DNA of 64,000 bases. Source: Nageia nagi (Eukaryota; Pinophyta). Shown piece after piece: positions 48,211-58,375 of the stretch. The position numbers and the translations under genes were made by a program. The stretch spans positions 89,776,001 through 89,840,000 of the forward strand of contig JBITNC010000001.1 in NCBI GenBank assembly GCA_050084985.1, written 5' to 3'. Within the stretch, counting starts at the first letter, position 1. Every line of letters begins with the position of its first letter. The notes under the pieces were generated by a model. That model did not search any database. It was not told where the DNA came from and was given only the letters and a program-made list of their open reading frames with translations.

Positions 48211-48258
48211 TCACTTAAATACTTAAGGTATCAAATGATAACCTTAAGTATTAGTGAA
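48211..48258. repeat. Short inverted repeat (hairpin)
   Basis: AATACTTAAGGT (48218-48229) is perfectly inverted by ACCTTAAGTATT (48241-48252). TTCACT outside the left arm is matched by AGTGAA outside the right arm after a 2-nt bulge, giving a stem of about 18 bp. Confidence 0.75.
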
Positions 48259-48539
48259 CTTACATAGAAGATTTAATACAAACCTTTACAATAATGCATT
48301 ATACATTCCAACAATAATAAACTATCAAAAATCTTGAGCCATCAGTGAATCATGATTATGACTAAATTGATGAATGAAATAACCTCATCGATATAGCTCA
48401 TTGTGACTACAACACTATTTTTAATAATGAAATAAGTTGGTTTGACATATTTTGATTTGCATTCATTTACATATCAAGAAAAAATTATGGTTCAATTCAA
48501 ATATTTCAAATATATCTTGTTAAGAAGATATTTGAATTT

Positions 48540-48551
48540 TGGTATCAGATC
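48540..48551 (+). promoter_or_regulatory. Primer-binding-like site before gag relic
   Basis: TGGTATCAGATC differs by one base from the initiator-tRNA-Met primer site. It lies about 80 bp before the ATG of the gag relic that follows. Confidence 0.55.
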
Positions 48552-48618
48552 CCATGTTCTTAAAATTTTTCTTGAAATCTAAACCTTGGTTACCAGGAAC
48601 TACTTTTTTTGTAGAAGA

Positions 48619-49850
48619 AAATGGTGGACACACGAATGGTCAAATTTGGAAATAGGGGCCTAGGGAGGGCTAGAAGAGAGGGTGGTAAAATAGGTAGAGG
48701 TAGGCATAGGAATAATATTTCTAATCTTAGTAAATCATAATCTAGCTCAAGTACTCCATAGTCTAACTTGGAAGATAACCCTGAACCTCTTGTACAATCA
48801 TCTCATCAAAATGATGAAATGACCATGGAACAAATGAGGAAACAACTATAGAAGAACCAAAACTCATTGCTCAATTTCTAAGTGCTCAACCAAGGTAGAG
48901 TAAGGGATATCTAAAAACCTCTTAGTACAATAGAGAAACTAAGATACAACTAAATTAACTAAAGACTAAAGATAGTTTTAGCTATCAAAATTCAATGACA
49001 GGAACCCAAAAGAAGTTGAAAGGTGGTTAACTAAATTGGAATCCTACTTTGCTATAAAAGGGTACAGGGATCAAAATAAGGCCATAGTTGCAACACTTCA
49101 CTTTTGAATGGTGGACCACTTATCTATCTAACGCATCGAAGCTACTTGTGGATGTGAGTTGGGTAGAGTTCATAAAATTCTTTAAGAAGAGATATTTGTC
49201 AAACTAGTTCTATGCTAAAAAGCAAAATGAGTTCTTCAAAATAGAATAAAAAATTTCATCAATAGAGGGTTACTACCAATAATTCATTAAACTTTTGAAG
49301 TATATGCATGAGTTTCAAGAGAAAAATGATAAATTAAAGACCCACATATTTATCTTGGGATTGAAAACTTGGATAGGGATTGCTATAAATCTACACAAAC
49401 CTACATCAATTTAAGAATCTTATGAATTAGCAAAGCAAGAAGAGGTAAATCTAGTCCCTAGGAGGATTGCATCGGAGCATTACCAAGCTACTAAAGCTGA
49501 ATAGAAAAATTAGGATAAAAAAAACTACTAATCAAAACCATTGGACTAACAACCAAAAGAGAAATGATAAACAAAGAAAAGCACCTATGAACCAATAGAG
49601 TAAGGGTGGGAGGAAGCATTCTTAAGAAATTGAACCTGGAAGGGATACAAAAAGAAACGAGCCTAATGAACCCTCAAGGGAATCAAGGAATTCAAATAGG
49701 TCCAATTTTCCAAAAGCTGGATGTTTCCTATGTGGGGATAAACATTAAAAATCCCAATATCCAAATAAATAAGGCTTTAATGAAAATCCAAGGGACAATC
49801 ACCATATTTCTACAGTCTCTGGTAATGTAAAAGCAGGTTGTTAAAACTCC
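48619..49850 (+). pseudogene. Ty3/gypsy gag relic
   Basis: The ATG at 48619 opens MVDTRMVKFGNRGLGRARRE, a basic N-terminus. About 48990-49470 is a Retrotrans_gag-type region (NPKEVERWLTKLESYFAIKG, VEFIKFFKKRYL, YELAKQEEVNL). About 49720-49760 is a zinc-knuckle start (CFLCGDKH). The longest open piece is 49606-49830. Stops and frameshifts are frequent, and no pol follows. Together with the upstream primer site it looks like the 5' end of a gypsy element, cut off at about 49860. Confidence 0.72.
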
Positions 49851-49914
49851 CAAGTTCAAATCTAATTTATATTTATGGGTATTTTATATTTGTTTTTATA
49901 TTCATTTTGCCTTG

Positions 49915-49970
49915 AGAAATGGTGAGGAGGGAAATGGATGGTGTGTTGATAATGATGAATATGTTCTTGG
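49915..49970 (+). pseudogene. Relic copy of the RLP gene's 5' coding end
   Basis: The first 27 nt, through GGTGAGGAGGGAAATGGATG, are identical to 53459-53485 at the start of the RLP gene. The next 25 or so match with a few substitutions (TGATGAATATGTTCTTG versus TCATGAAGATGTTGTTG). Similarity ends within the signal-peptide codons. It looks like a short duplicated piece of this gene or of a lost paralogue. Confidence 0.7.
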
Positions 49971-50589
49971 TCCATGTAATTTATTTAGGGATAGCTCCAT
50001 GTAATTATAGATAAGAACATAGTTGATACATTCAATAATAATATACTTGATGAATAGAATAATGGTATACAACAAGAGAAGATTGGACAGAAGAGGAGCA
50101 TGTCATTCAAATATAAGTTATGAGAAAGTTGGCATCTATAAAATAATATCTTTAAGCAAATCAATTACTAAGAAGTATTAGTTGGTATTTGAGTTATTTG
50201 ATATGTTGAGTTTTGAAAGAGTGTAGAGAATAAATAAATTTGCACATTTTTGATTAAGACATTAGAAAGGAAAAGAGAAAGCTGATGATATACCAAATTG
50301 AAAATTATAAGAAATTATACCATTAAAACCTTAATAATTTCCATATCCATAAAAGCAAGTTTCTCAAGTAAGACGAGAAGTAAAAAATAATGTAAGCTAC
50401 AAGGAGATACAACAAGCTATTTGAGAGTTACCTATAAGCATGGATATAAAGGATAAAGTAGTTAATTAATCCAACCCATTTTGAGCAAGGATTAAACACA
50501 AGCAATATGATGGTAAGGAAATCTAATTTATAAAATACCTTACTGAAAAAAAAAATCCAATTTATAAAATATAAAGGTACAGTCCCATA

Positions 50590-51700
50590 GATCTTATAAC
50601 GTTATGTGAAGTTCAAACATCTTTGGATGCTCATGATGATGACTTGATGGAAAAATTATTTATTTTTCATCTAGAAGGAGAAGCATTGAAATGATTAAAT
50701 AATTTATTGAATGCAAGTATTAATAGGTTTAGAAATAAGTGCAAGCTTGTAAAAAGAAATCTAGAATGTGCAAATGTTCAACCTTGTAATATAAATATAT
50801 GATGGATCTTGTATAACTCAAATAGAAAGAAAATCAATCTTTACATGTTTTCATTAAAAAATAGATGAATATAGCTAATATGTTGGATATAAACGATCAT
50901 GTGAAGAAGAACATGTTGATAAGGGAAATCTTATTTAGTGGTAAAAGGTTATTATGAGATCATATCAATTTATCTTTTGAAGAAATGGTTGGAAAAATAT
51001 CCAAAAAGAGGCTATGCTCATAAGGTTGGAAGTTTAGAAAGAAAATGAAGGGAATAAGGGTAGCTAAAGTTAAATTCAAAGAAAAGATATAATAGTTTCA
51101 AGCTAAGAAAAAGGAAAAACCTATTACTATTGCAATTGATAAGATTAGTCATAAAATATACAAGTAGAAGAATACAAACCTAAGAGAAAATTTACTCCAT
51201 TTTTAGAGAACGTGTTGAATGCAATTGTGGATAGGGATCTACTTCAACTACCTCCTACGAAAGAAAGTAAGTTTCCAAATGGTATTCCTAATGATTTTCG
51301 GTATAAATATTTTTTCAACTATCATCAAAATTTGGGGTACCTCACAAAATATTGTTCAACTTTGAAAAGGTCTAAGATTCAAGATCTCCATGATGAAGGT
51401 AATATCTTTTTTTTATCATCATGAAGTAGTGGATAAGGACAATCTAATGCATTCTCAAAATCAAAATTTGGGCATTTATGAAAATCCTTTTTCACAATTG
51501 GTGCTTTAGCAAGAAGATGATGATGTGGTAGGTTGCATTCAAGCTCAAATGTATGTACATAAATTCATACTTGCAAAAAAAAATGTTAGTACCAACTTTT
51601 CATACTATACTAAAATTCAAAGCTAAAATTGATATGGTGCTAGATAGTGATGGTCTTTGGACCATACTCTATGTTAGTAGTTTTTACCTTTTTATTTTTT
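50590..51700 (+). pseudogene. Second gypsy gag relic
   Basis: About 50600-50720 reads SLDAHDDDLMEKLFIFHLEG, then EALKWLNNLL, in the manner of a Retrotrans_gag domain. The open piece 51212-51424 contains a late-gag zinc-finger-like segment (YHQNLGYLTKYCSTLKR, then IQDLHDEG) typical of Tat-type gag. A possible protease start follows at about 51570-51690 (KAKIDMVLDSDG). It is decayed and has no pol. Confidence 0.6.
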
Positions 51701-53420
51701 ATTTTCTATCTTGCATTTAATTTCTTACTTATGTACTTGTGTGTATTTTAATGAAAAACCATTAATAAGAAAATAAAAAAGAATATTTTGAAATGGATTA
51801 TGTGCATGGTAAAAGGAATAGGAAAAAGTTAAAAATAGTTCAATAATAATTCTCTATCACCATGTCTTTATTGACAATCGTATAGAAAAGGATTGTAATA
51901 ATAGAGAACAAGTTTTACATTCCACACGCAATTTTGAAATCTAAGGTTATTTTGTAACATATGTAAGAAGGGTATTTTATTGTTCCATGAAAAATAGTAA
52001 GGTGTTTAGTATCAAGGGTTGTATGTCGTCATACCTTGAGAATAGAAAATTGAAAAAAAAATCAAATTATTTGGATTATCTTGTGTGTTTATTAAGTATG
52101 TTTCTAAATAAATATCACGCTTGTGTATGCCCTCTTCTACATTTGCATGAACTTGTAAATCTATGTACATTCTTTATCATATGTGCTCAATCTCACTTCC
52201 AATGTTTTCGTTATTCACTTAGTTTCTTGAAGTTCATTATGAAATATAGAGAGTCAATAAGATATTTCAATTTAGTGTTGATTGTATTCTTTTCCTATTA
52301 AAACTTTTTCTTACATCTTTGCCATCAATCAAATCACATTTGCATAAATAATATTAACTGTATAACATCAATTTTTATAATTCAAACTACTATCAAAATG
52401 GTAGGATTTCATTAAAATTATGAGCATCTTTATTTTTGGTAGCTTTTAAATGGAATTCCCTAATAACCTTTATTAACTTGTGGGATCTCACATAGTTATT
52501 AAGGTTTACACATAACATGTAAAAAATCTATAATATCCTAAAAGTTTAGATTTGACTAAAGGATAATATATGGACAAGTGATACATAAATCAATTCTCTT
52601 TGCTATCTTGTAATTTTATATTACATATCTAAGAGTAATTAATTACAATTCACATAATATGATTGTATATTTTTGAAATACTACTTATCTACTAATATAC
52701 ACAAAATGCAATATGAAAAGTTGATTTAAAAGTTATTATTATTTGAATTTATAATTGTAAATGCTTAAATTTGATACTTAACTAAATTTAGTATCTTCTC
52801 TATGTTTATATACTATTTTAAAAATGCTTATTGTATGCTATTTTTATAGTTAAAATAATACTTGAATTGACTTTTCACAATAATATGTCCTTAACAACTT
52901 TTTACTTTAAATTAATCAATTAATTTTTTTTAATGAAATCCGATATATTGCTTTGTCAAAATCAAATATTGCTATATAATATTTTAAACATACTTGCTGT
53001 ATACTAATTTTATAGTTAAATGGATTGCTTCGTAAAAATCAACTAATGTTTTACCGATTCAAACATTGCTATATACTATTTTAAAAATACTTATTGTATA
53101 CTAGTTTTATAGTTAAAATAAAATTTGAATTGACGTCTGACCCTTACCAACTTTTAAGTTGTTATCAAATGACATCTGTGCTGATGAAGTCTACCTTGAA
53201 TTATTTCTACGCGTGACTTCATACGCATCTCTAAATAACTATTAACTATCATTAATAATTATATCTTTGCACATGAACTATTAACTATCATTCTTTCTTT
53301 GTCTTCCCCGTAATTACGTTAATGTATAGAAGACTTGATAAAATATGAAAGCTAATGAATTCCATTTGCTTGCAAAGCCAATAACCATCACAATTAAAAT
53401 TCTACCAATCTTCAGACATC
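51700..53420. other. Intergenic region upstream of the RLP gene
   Basis: AT-rich with no recognised gene. The open frame at 51987-52301 has no recognisable domain and looks incidental. The last 350 bp before the gene hold the diverged direct repeats described separately, then a more mixed promoter-like segment with a TATA box. Confidence 0.5.
52801..53134. repeat. Three diverged direct repeats upstream of the RLP gene
   Basis: Units at 52801-52871, 52973-53020 and 53069-53134 share the order ATATACTATTTTAAAAATRC, TTATTGTATRCTA, TTTTATAGTTAAA; the outer two also share AATTTGAATTGAC-like ends. Spacing is 96 to 170 bp. Confidence 0.7.
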
Positions 53421-53421
53421 C

Positions 53422-53428
53422 TATAAAT
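53422..53428 (+). promoter_or_regulatory. TATA box of the RLP gene
   Basis: TATAAAT occurs 17 bp before the most upstream in-frame ATG. Plant transcription starts usually lie about 30 bp downstream of TATA, near 53450-53458. That is after the 53445 ATG, which argues for a downstream start codon. Confidence 0.55.
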
Positions 53429-53444
53429 TTGGAGGCCCTCCAGA

Positions 53445-56345
53445 ATGTTTGCAGATAAAGAAATGGTGAGGAGGGAAATGGATGGGGTGTTAACAATCAT
53501 GAAGATGTTGTTGAGCTTAGCTTTGGCCATGGCATTTGCAATAACTGATGCCAACGCTGCTAACCATACGTATTTTGGGAAGAAGAGTTTTTTACATGGA
53601 GGAAGTTTTTCCCTGCCAAATGAACGTATGCTGCTTGCAGAAGACGGTTCAGATGATAGGAGGGATATTGAAGCTCTTCTATCATTCCGAAAGACCATCA
53701 ATTCCGATCCACTGCAAGCGCTCTCTACTTGGACTGCAAACAATTCCGAGAAGGTGTGCTCGTGGAATGGTGTTTGGTGCAGAAAGCATACGAAAAGAGT
53801 GGTTGCCATCATCCTCCCGGATCTCCAACTGGAAGGTACAATTTCTCCTTCCTTGGGAGATCTTTCCTTACTGCACACTTTGAATCTGTCTCTCAATTAT
53901 TTCATAGGAAATATTCCACCAGAGCTAGGACAGCTCAAAGCATTGAGGGTGCTCGACCTCAATACTAACCAACTTACTGGTGGTATACCCAAATCTCTGG
54001 CTAACTGCAAACATCTTCAGTGGATCAGTCTTTCAGTCAACAAATTGAGTGGGAGCATACCACCAGAATTTGGTCGGCTGCAAGAGTTAGAGCACCTCCG
54101 TGTGTCGTACAATAATTTGATTGGAAGCATTCCCACTTCTCTGAGCAACTGCACCTCTCTTCTTACCTTAGTGATTGCCTACAGCAATCTCAGCGGTACA
54201 ATACCTTCAGTTTTGTGTGAGATTCAAAGTCTCACATATATTTACTTGGAAGGTAATTTCCTAACCGGTGACATTCCTCCTTGTCTTGCTAATTGTTCTC
54301 AATTGTTTTTCATAGCACTTGGTCACAACAGCTTGACAGGAAGCATTCCCTCTGAATTTGGGAGGCTTGACAAACTAGAGCAACTCTATCTACAATCCAG
54401 CGGGTTAAAAAGCCAAATCCCTTCAGAGCTCGGTAATTGTTCTTCTCTCCAAGTGTTATTTATTGGAGATAACTCATTGCATGGGAAAATACCACCAGAA
54501 TTAGGAAAATTGAAACAGCTTGGTCAGTTATCCCTCTATGGCCCTGGGTCTCTTACAGGCTCTGTTCCTGCTGAAATAGGAAATTGTAGCAATCTTGAAT
54601 GGCTGGATTTAACAACTAACTGGCTTAACGGTTCTCTGCCGACCAGTATGTCTAGCCTTCCCATTTCCACTTTTTCTTTAAGCTTTAATAGTTTTGAAGG
54701 CAAACTACCAAATGCAATCTTCATGAATTGGACCCAGCTTAGCCAACTAGATCTTGGTTATAACAATTTCACTGGAACCATTCCAAACGATATTGGAAGG
54801 CTGACAGAGCTAACCTATTTGAGTTATGGCGCAAATAGCCTAACGGGTACCATACCCGAGAGTATAGCTAACCTGACCAAGCTCGAGACTCTGCATCTTC
54901 ACTCTAACCATTTGGGAGGCATAATTCCCGAGGCCATAGGGAATCTCCAAAACATCCAAAAGTTGCTTTTGAATTTGAATCGTTTGAGTGGGCCTATACC
55001 AGAAAATATTGGTGAACTCAAAAATCTTACTCAGCTTCTGCTGTTCGGCAATAATATATCTGGTATTATTCCTAAAACCATAAGCGGATTGGTCTTCTTG
55101 CAGTATTTGGACTTGTCAGATAACAAGCTTAAAGGAAGCATTCCTGAGGATATTGGTAATTGCACTGGCCTGCAACAGCTAGTTTTATCCCAGAACATGC
55201 TCAATGGAAAGATTCCAGAATCGATAGGCAACTGTGAGTCTATGACAGATTTGCTACTCATCGATAATCTTTTGTCAGGCAGAATTCCAGCTTCACTCAG
55301 CAACTTGACATCTCTAAAGAAGCTAAAGCTGTCCTACAATTCATTCGACGGAACTCTTACAGATATAAGATTTTCTTCTTCTCTGGAAGTTCTGTCTGCT
55401 CACTATAATCACTTGTCAGGGACTCTGCCTGCATCCTTGGCCAACTGTACGCAAATCCAGCTTTTGGATCTGAGAACAAATAATTTGACAGGTAAGCTCC
55501 CTCCTTACTTGGCACATTTTCAAGATCTGAGAGTTTTAAGTGTTGGGTATAATATGCTTCAAGGCAATCTTCCTCCGTGGATTACCAACCTTACCCAGCT
55601 ACAAGTGCTGGATCTGTCCAACAATAAATTGCAGGGAGTAATATCTGATCATCTGGAACGTCTTCTTGGGTTTGGAATCCTTGGAGATCCTCGATTGAGT
55701 GGCAACACCCTCTATGAGGATACGGTAGTTGTAATTAAAGGTCAGGAGTACAGGCTCGACTATGTAATGGCATCAAACACCATCCTTGACTTGTCAAACA
55801 ATAATCTCACAGGTGAAATACCGGCAAGCATAGGGAGCCTTAGTAGTCTGCGGTTACTAAATCTGTCTAGAAACCAATTAGAGGGGATGATACCGCCATC
55901 CATTGGGCAGATATCAACTCTGGAGCAGTTGGACTTGTCTCACAATAAACTTACAGGGCGAATTCCGGAGGAGCTTTCTAGCTTGTCCAAGTTGGCGTCT
56001 CTGGATGTTTCGTCAAACAGGCTTTCTGGAGTAATACCGAGTGGAACTCAATTTGGAACGTTCAACAAGAGTGCATTCGAGTACAATGAAGGTCTATGCG
56101 GATCCCCTTTACCCAAATGCAACCAAACCAACAATGAATCGCCAGAACATGATATTGTGGAGGAGTCGCGGTGGTCATTGTGGAGGACGGTGGATGAAAA
56201 CATCTCGGTGATTGGTCTTGCATTGGGATTTGGGATTGGATTTGGTGGGGCAATCTCTCTCATTACTGGATGGGCTAGACTCAGAAATATGGTACTGGGC
56301 TCTCAAGTGCGACGCCGAATTGGAGTGTACCGATTTCCAAAGTAG
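53445..56345 (+). CDS. LRR receptor-like protein (RLP), intronless
   Basis: Intact ORF of 966 residues, the only complete host gene seen. It encodes a cell-surface receptor without a kinase. Order: hydrophobic signal peptide (about 18-38, LLSLALAMAFAITDANA); a spacer; the LRRNT cap (about 74-112, with the pair C105 and C112 in CSWNGVWC); a long array of some 27-30 extracellular plant LRRs (LxxLxLxxNxLxGxIP) from about 120; a non-LRR island at about 742-785 (YEDTVVVIKGQEYRLDYV); four more LRRs; the LRRCT cap (GLCGSPLPKC, about 882-891); an acidic juxtamembrane stretch; one membrane helix (about 921-943) with GxxxG-type spacing; and a basic tail of about 22 residues. This is the standard architecture of Cf-9-type RLPs, which signal through SOBIR1-like kinases via the GxxxG helix; that partnership is inferred. 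The ATG at 53463 or 53478 may be the true start, given the TATA box position. Alternative: a developmental RLP. Confidence 0.93.
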   Translation: MFADKEMVRREMDGVLTIMKMLLSLALAMAFAITDANAANHTYFGKKSFLHGGSFSLPNERMLLAEDGSDDRRDIEALLSFRKTINSDPLQALSTWTANNSEKVCSWNGVWCRKHTKRVVAIILPDLQLEGTISPSLGDLSLLHTLNLSLNYFIGNIPPELGQLKALRVLDLNTNQLTGGIPKSLANCKHLQWISLSVNKLSGSIPPEFGRLQELEHLRVSYNNLIGSIPTSLSNCTSLLTLVIAYSNLSGTIPSVLCEIQSLTYIYLEGNFLTGDIPPCLANCSQLFFIALGHNSLTGSIPSEFGRLDKLEQLYLQSSGLKSQIPSELGNCSSLQVLFIGDNSLHGKIPPELGKLKQLGQLSLYGPGSLTGSVPAEIGNCSNLEWLDLTTNWLNGSLPTSMSSLPISTFSLSFNSFEGKLPNAIFMNWTQLSQLDLGYNNFTGTIPNDIGRLTELTYLSYGANSLTGTIPESIANLTKLETLHLHSNHLGGIIPEAIGNLQNIQKLLLNLNRLSGPIPENIGELKNLTQLLLFGNNISGIIPKTISGLVFLQYLDLSDNKLKGSIPEDIGNCTGLQQLVLSQNMLNGKIPESIGNCESMTDLLLIDNLLSGRIPASLSNLTSLKKLKLSYNSFDGTLTDIRFSSSLEVLSAHYNHLSGTLPASLANCTQIQLLDLRTNNLTGKLPPYLAHFQDLRVLSVGYNMLQGNLPPWITNLTQLQVLDLSNNKLQGVISDHLERLLGFGILGDPRLSGNTLYEDTVVVIKGQEYRLDYVMASNTILDLSNNNLTGEIPASIGSLSSLRLLNLSRNQLEGMIPPSIGQISTLEQLDLSHNKLTGRIPEELSSLSKLASLDVSSNRLSGVIPSGTQFGTFNKSAFEYNEGLCGSPLPKCNQTNNESPEHDIVEESRWSLWRTVDENISVIGLALGFGIGFGGAISLITGWARLRNMVLGSQVRRRIGVYRFPK

Positions 56346-58375
56346 TTCCTAGCAGCAACAGCTTTCGGTATCATCACCAATGAAACCTAGTGTTTTCTAT
56401 AAGTAGCAAACTCTTATTTCTGTAAAATTGTTTATAATTTCAAATCAGAGGCTACTTAGACTTGTATCTTGCAATGTAGAAGTTAATATTACTAGCCATT
56501 GCAACCTTTGGCAATGGGTACGCCGGAAATTAGTAATGGTTCAAGTAGAACCCATCAGGACTTCAAAGGGGATTTTCTTGATGGTAATGTGTCCTCTTTA
56601 CATGCTGTCCCCTGAAAATGACAGGTAAGAGAAATTAAACTATAATGTTACCCTTGAGCTCTTTCCTTGTGTGTTATAAGATTACTACAATTTTTCTGAT
56701 CAAAACATTTCAACCCTGAAGAAGCTTCTTACTTTATCCACAGCCTTTTCTACCTACCTGCCATATTCCAGATAAGAACTTCTCAACCAAAACACTGTCC
56801 AGTTTACAGATACATTAGGGATATCAAACTCTTCATCTTTTAATTCTCCTGTAAAGATAGAAAAACTAGCTATGTTCCCTGAACATGACAGGTAAGAAAA
56901 GTTAAATTATAATGTTACCTATAATGGCAGAAACAAAAATAATTTTTTTGCACATATAATGTAGAATGGTTGAAATCGCAAACTTTTGTTGAAATCAAAT
57001 TCCGGATCCCTCAAGCAAATTGCATAGGAGTAGATACTAGATAGCACACTCAATATGACATGCTGACTGCTGAACATGGCTACTAAGTTACTAACATAAG
57101 TAAGATTGATATCTGGCTTATTCTGACATCTAAGATAATGACTTCTTTATTCACATTTCAGAATTGATATGCAAACATTCTGCAGGCCACAAAATTCAAA
57201 TCATCCAAATATAGCATAATTTGGCCTTGCAGTAATGCATCCCAGTTTTCTATGACATGGTTGATCAGCATGGAGATATCTTGACCAAGTTAAACTTGGT
57301 CCCTTCCGAGACAGGAATCCAGTTTTCAGATATGCTATTAAATTGAACAAGCAAAGCAAAAGATTATTGTTCTAAGTTAAAATCAATCCACATGAAAAAA
57401 ATAACTATTCATCCAGCTATTTTAAATATAAATATTTTCTCAAAATCCAAAATCTATAAAGAACTCGCAAGTTCTTGGCACAGATGAATGCAACAAAACC
57501 AAACAATGACTGCATTTGTTTGCTTACTAGTTGAATCAAACCAATACACTTGAAAGAAAGAGCCAATTAAAAAGAAAATATTTATTTGCAGTACAAAATT
57601 TGTAAAGAACTCATAATCTCCTTGGTGAACATAATCAAGACAAGCTAAAAGAAGGCTATAATAATTGCCCCGCACTTAAAAATGTTAGAACCCTGAAACT
57701 ACTTAATTCAATTTCTTCTTACACTAAGAACAAAAAGTCCATCACTAAAACCATAACGCTCTCGTGCGAATCTCATTTTTGTTTACTTACCAATCAAAAT
57801 CAAACTGAGATTCACTTGAATGAAATTGTGCCTGTATGTTTGTAGAACACAGTACAAAGATTATTGAACTATCATAAATTCAGCATCAACCATATATTAA
57901 CAAAGGAAACATTTTCAAACGCTACTGGACTGCCAAATAAATAGTTCCAATTCACTGTACAAAAAAACCCTAAATAACCAGTTTGGAGAAACTAATGTTA
58001 TAATTCACAAGCTCCACTGACATACAGTATGCATATACATAGTACCATAGGCTCTGCCTAGTGCAACCTCCATTACGGGAGTACAAAGGAAAAATTGGCA
58101 TCCAATTTTCCGCTCAAATCTAAAAATTGTTACCATTCGCCTTCTGAAACTAACCTGTCAGCTTGTATGTTGAAGAACTTAAATGAAGCATCAGAGAGAC
58201 GATTTAATTGTCCCAGGCGGTGAGTCGAAGCAGCACGAGAAAGCCCGAAACAATGGGATCAATGGCAGAGTAATCATAATTGAGCAAAACAACTAAAAAC
58301 AAAATAGCAGCATCATGATCATAATTAACCACCCAAGAATAATTGATTTTACTTGAATTGCCTGATCCTATATGA
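56346..58375. other. Region downstream of the RLP gene, no gene recognised
   Basis: The first 250 bp are presumably the RLP 3' UTR. The rest is more mixed in composition than the transposon-rich areas and may be low-copy. The part next to 58375 could be the former 3' UTR of the minus-strand MCTP pseudogene. No coding motifs were recognised. Confidence 0.45.
56605..56919 (+). repeat. 48-bp direct duplication downstream of the RLP gene
   Basis: 56605-56652 and 56871-56919 both read through CCCTGAAMATGACAGGTAAG and then TTAAAYTATAATGTTACC, with only a few substitutions, 266 bp apart. Confidence 0.85.

Noticed and set aside
51987-52301. 104-codon plus-strand open frame with Cys- and Phe-rich C-terminal half
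   Set aside because: No signal peptide, domain or promoter context; AT-rich intergenic setting.
53402-53896. 164-codon minus-strand open frame over the start of the RLP gene
   Set aside because: Antisense shadow of the RLP coding sequence. The plus-strand frame has clear domain structure and is six times longer.
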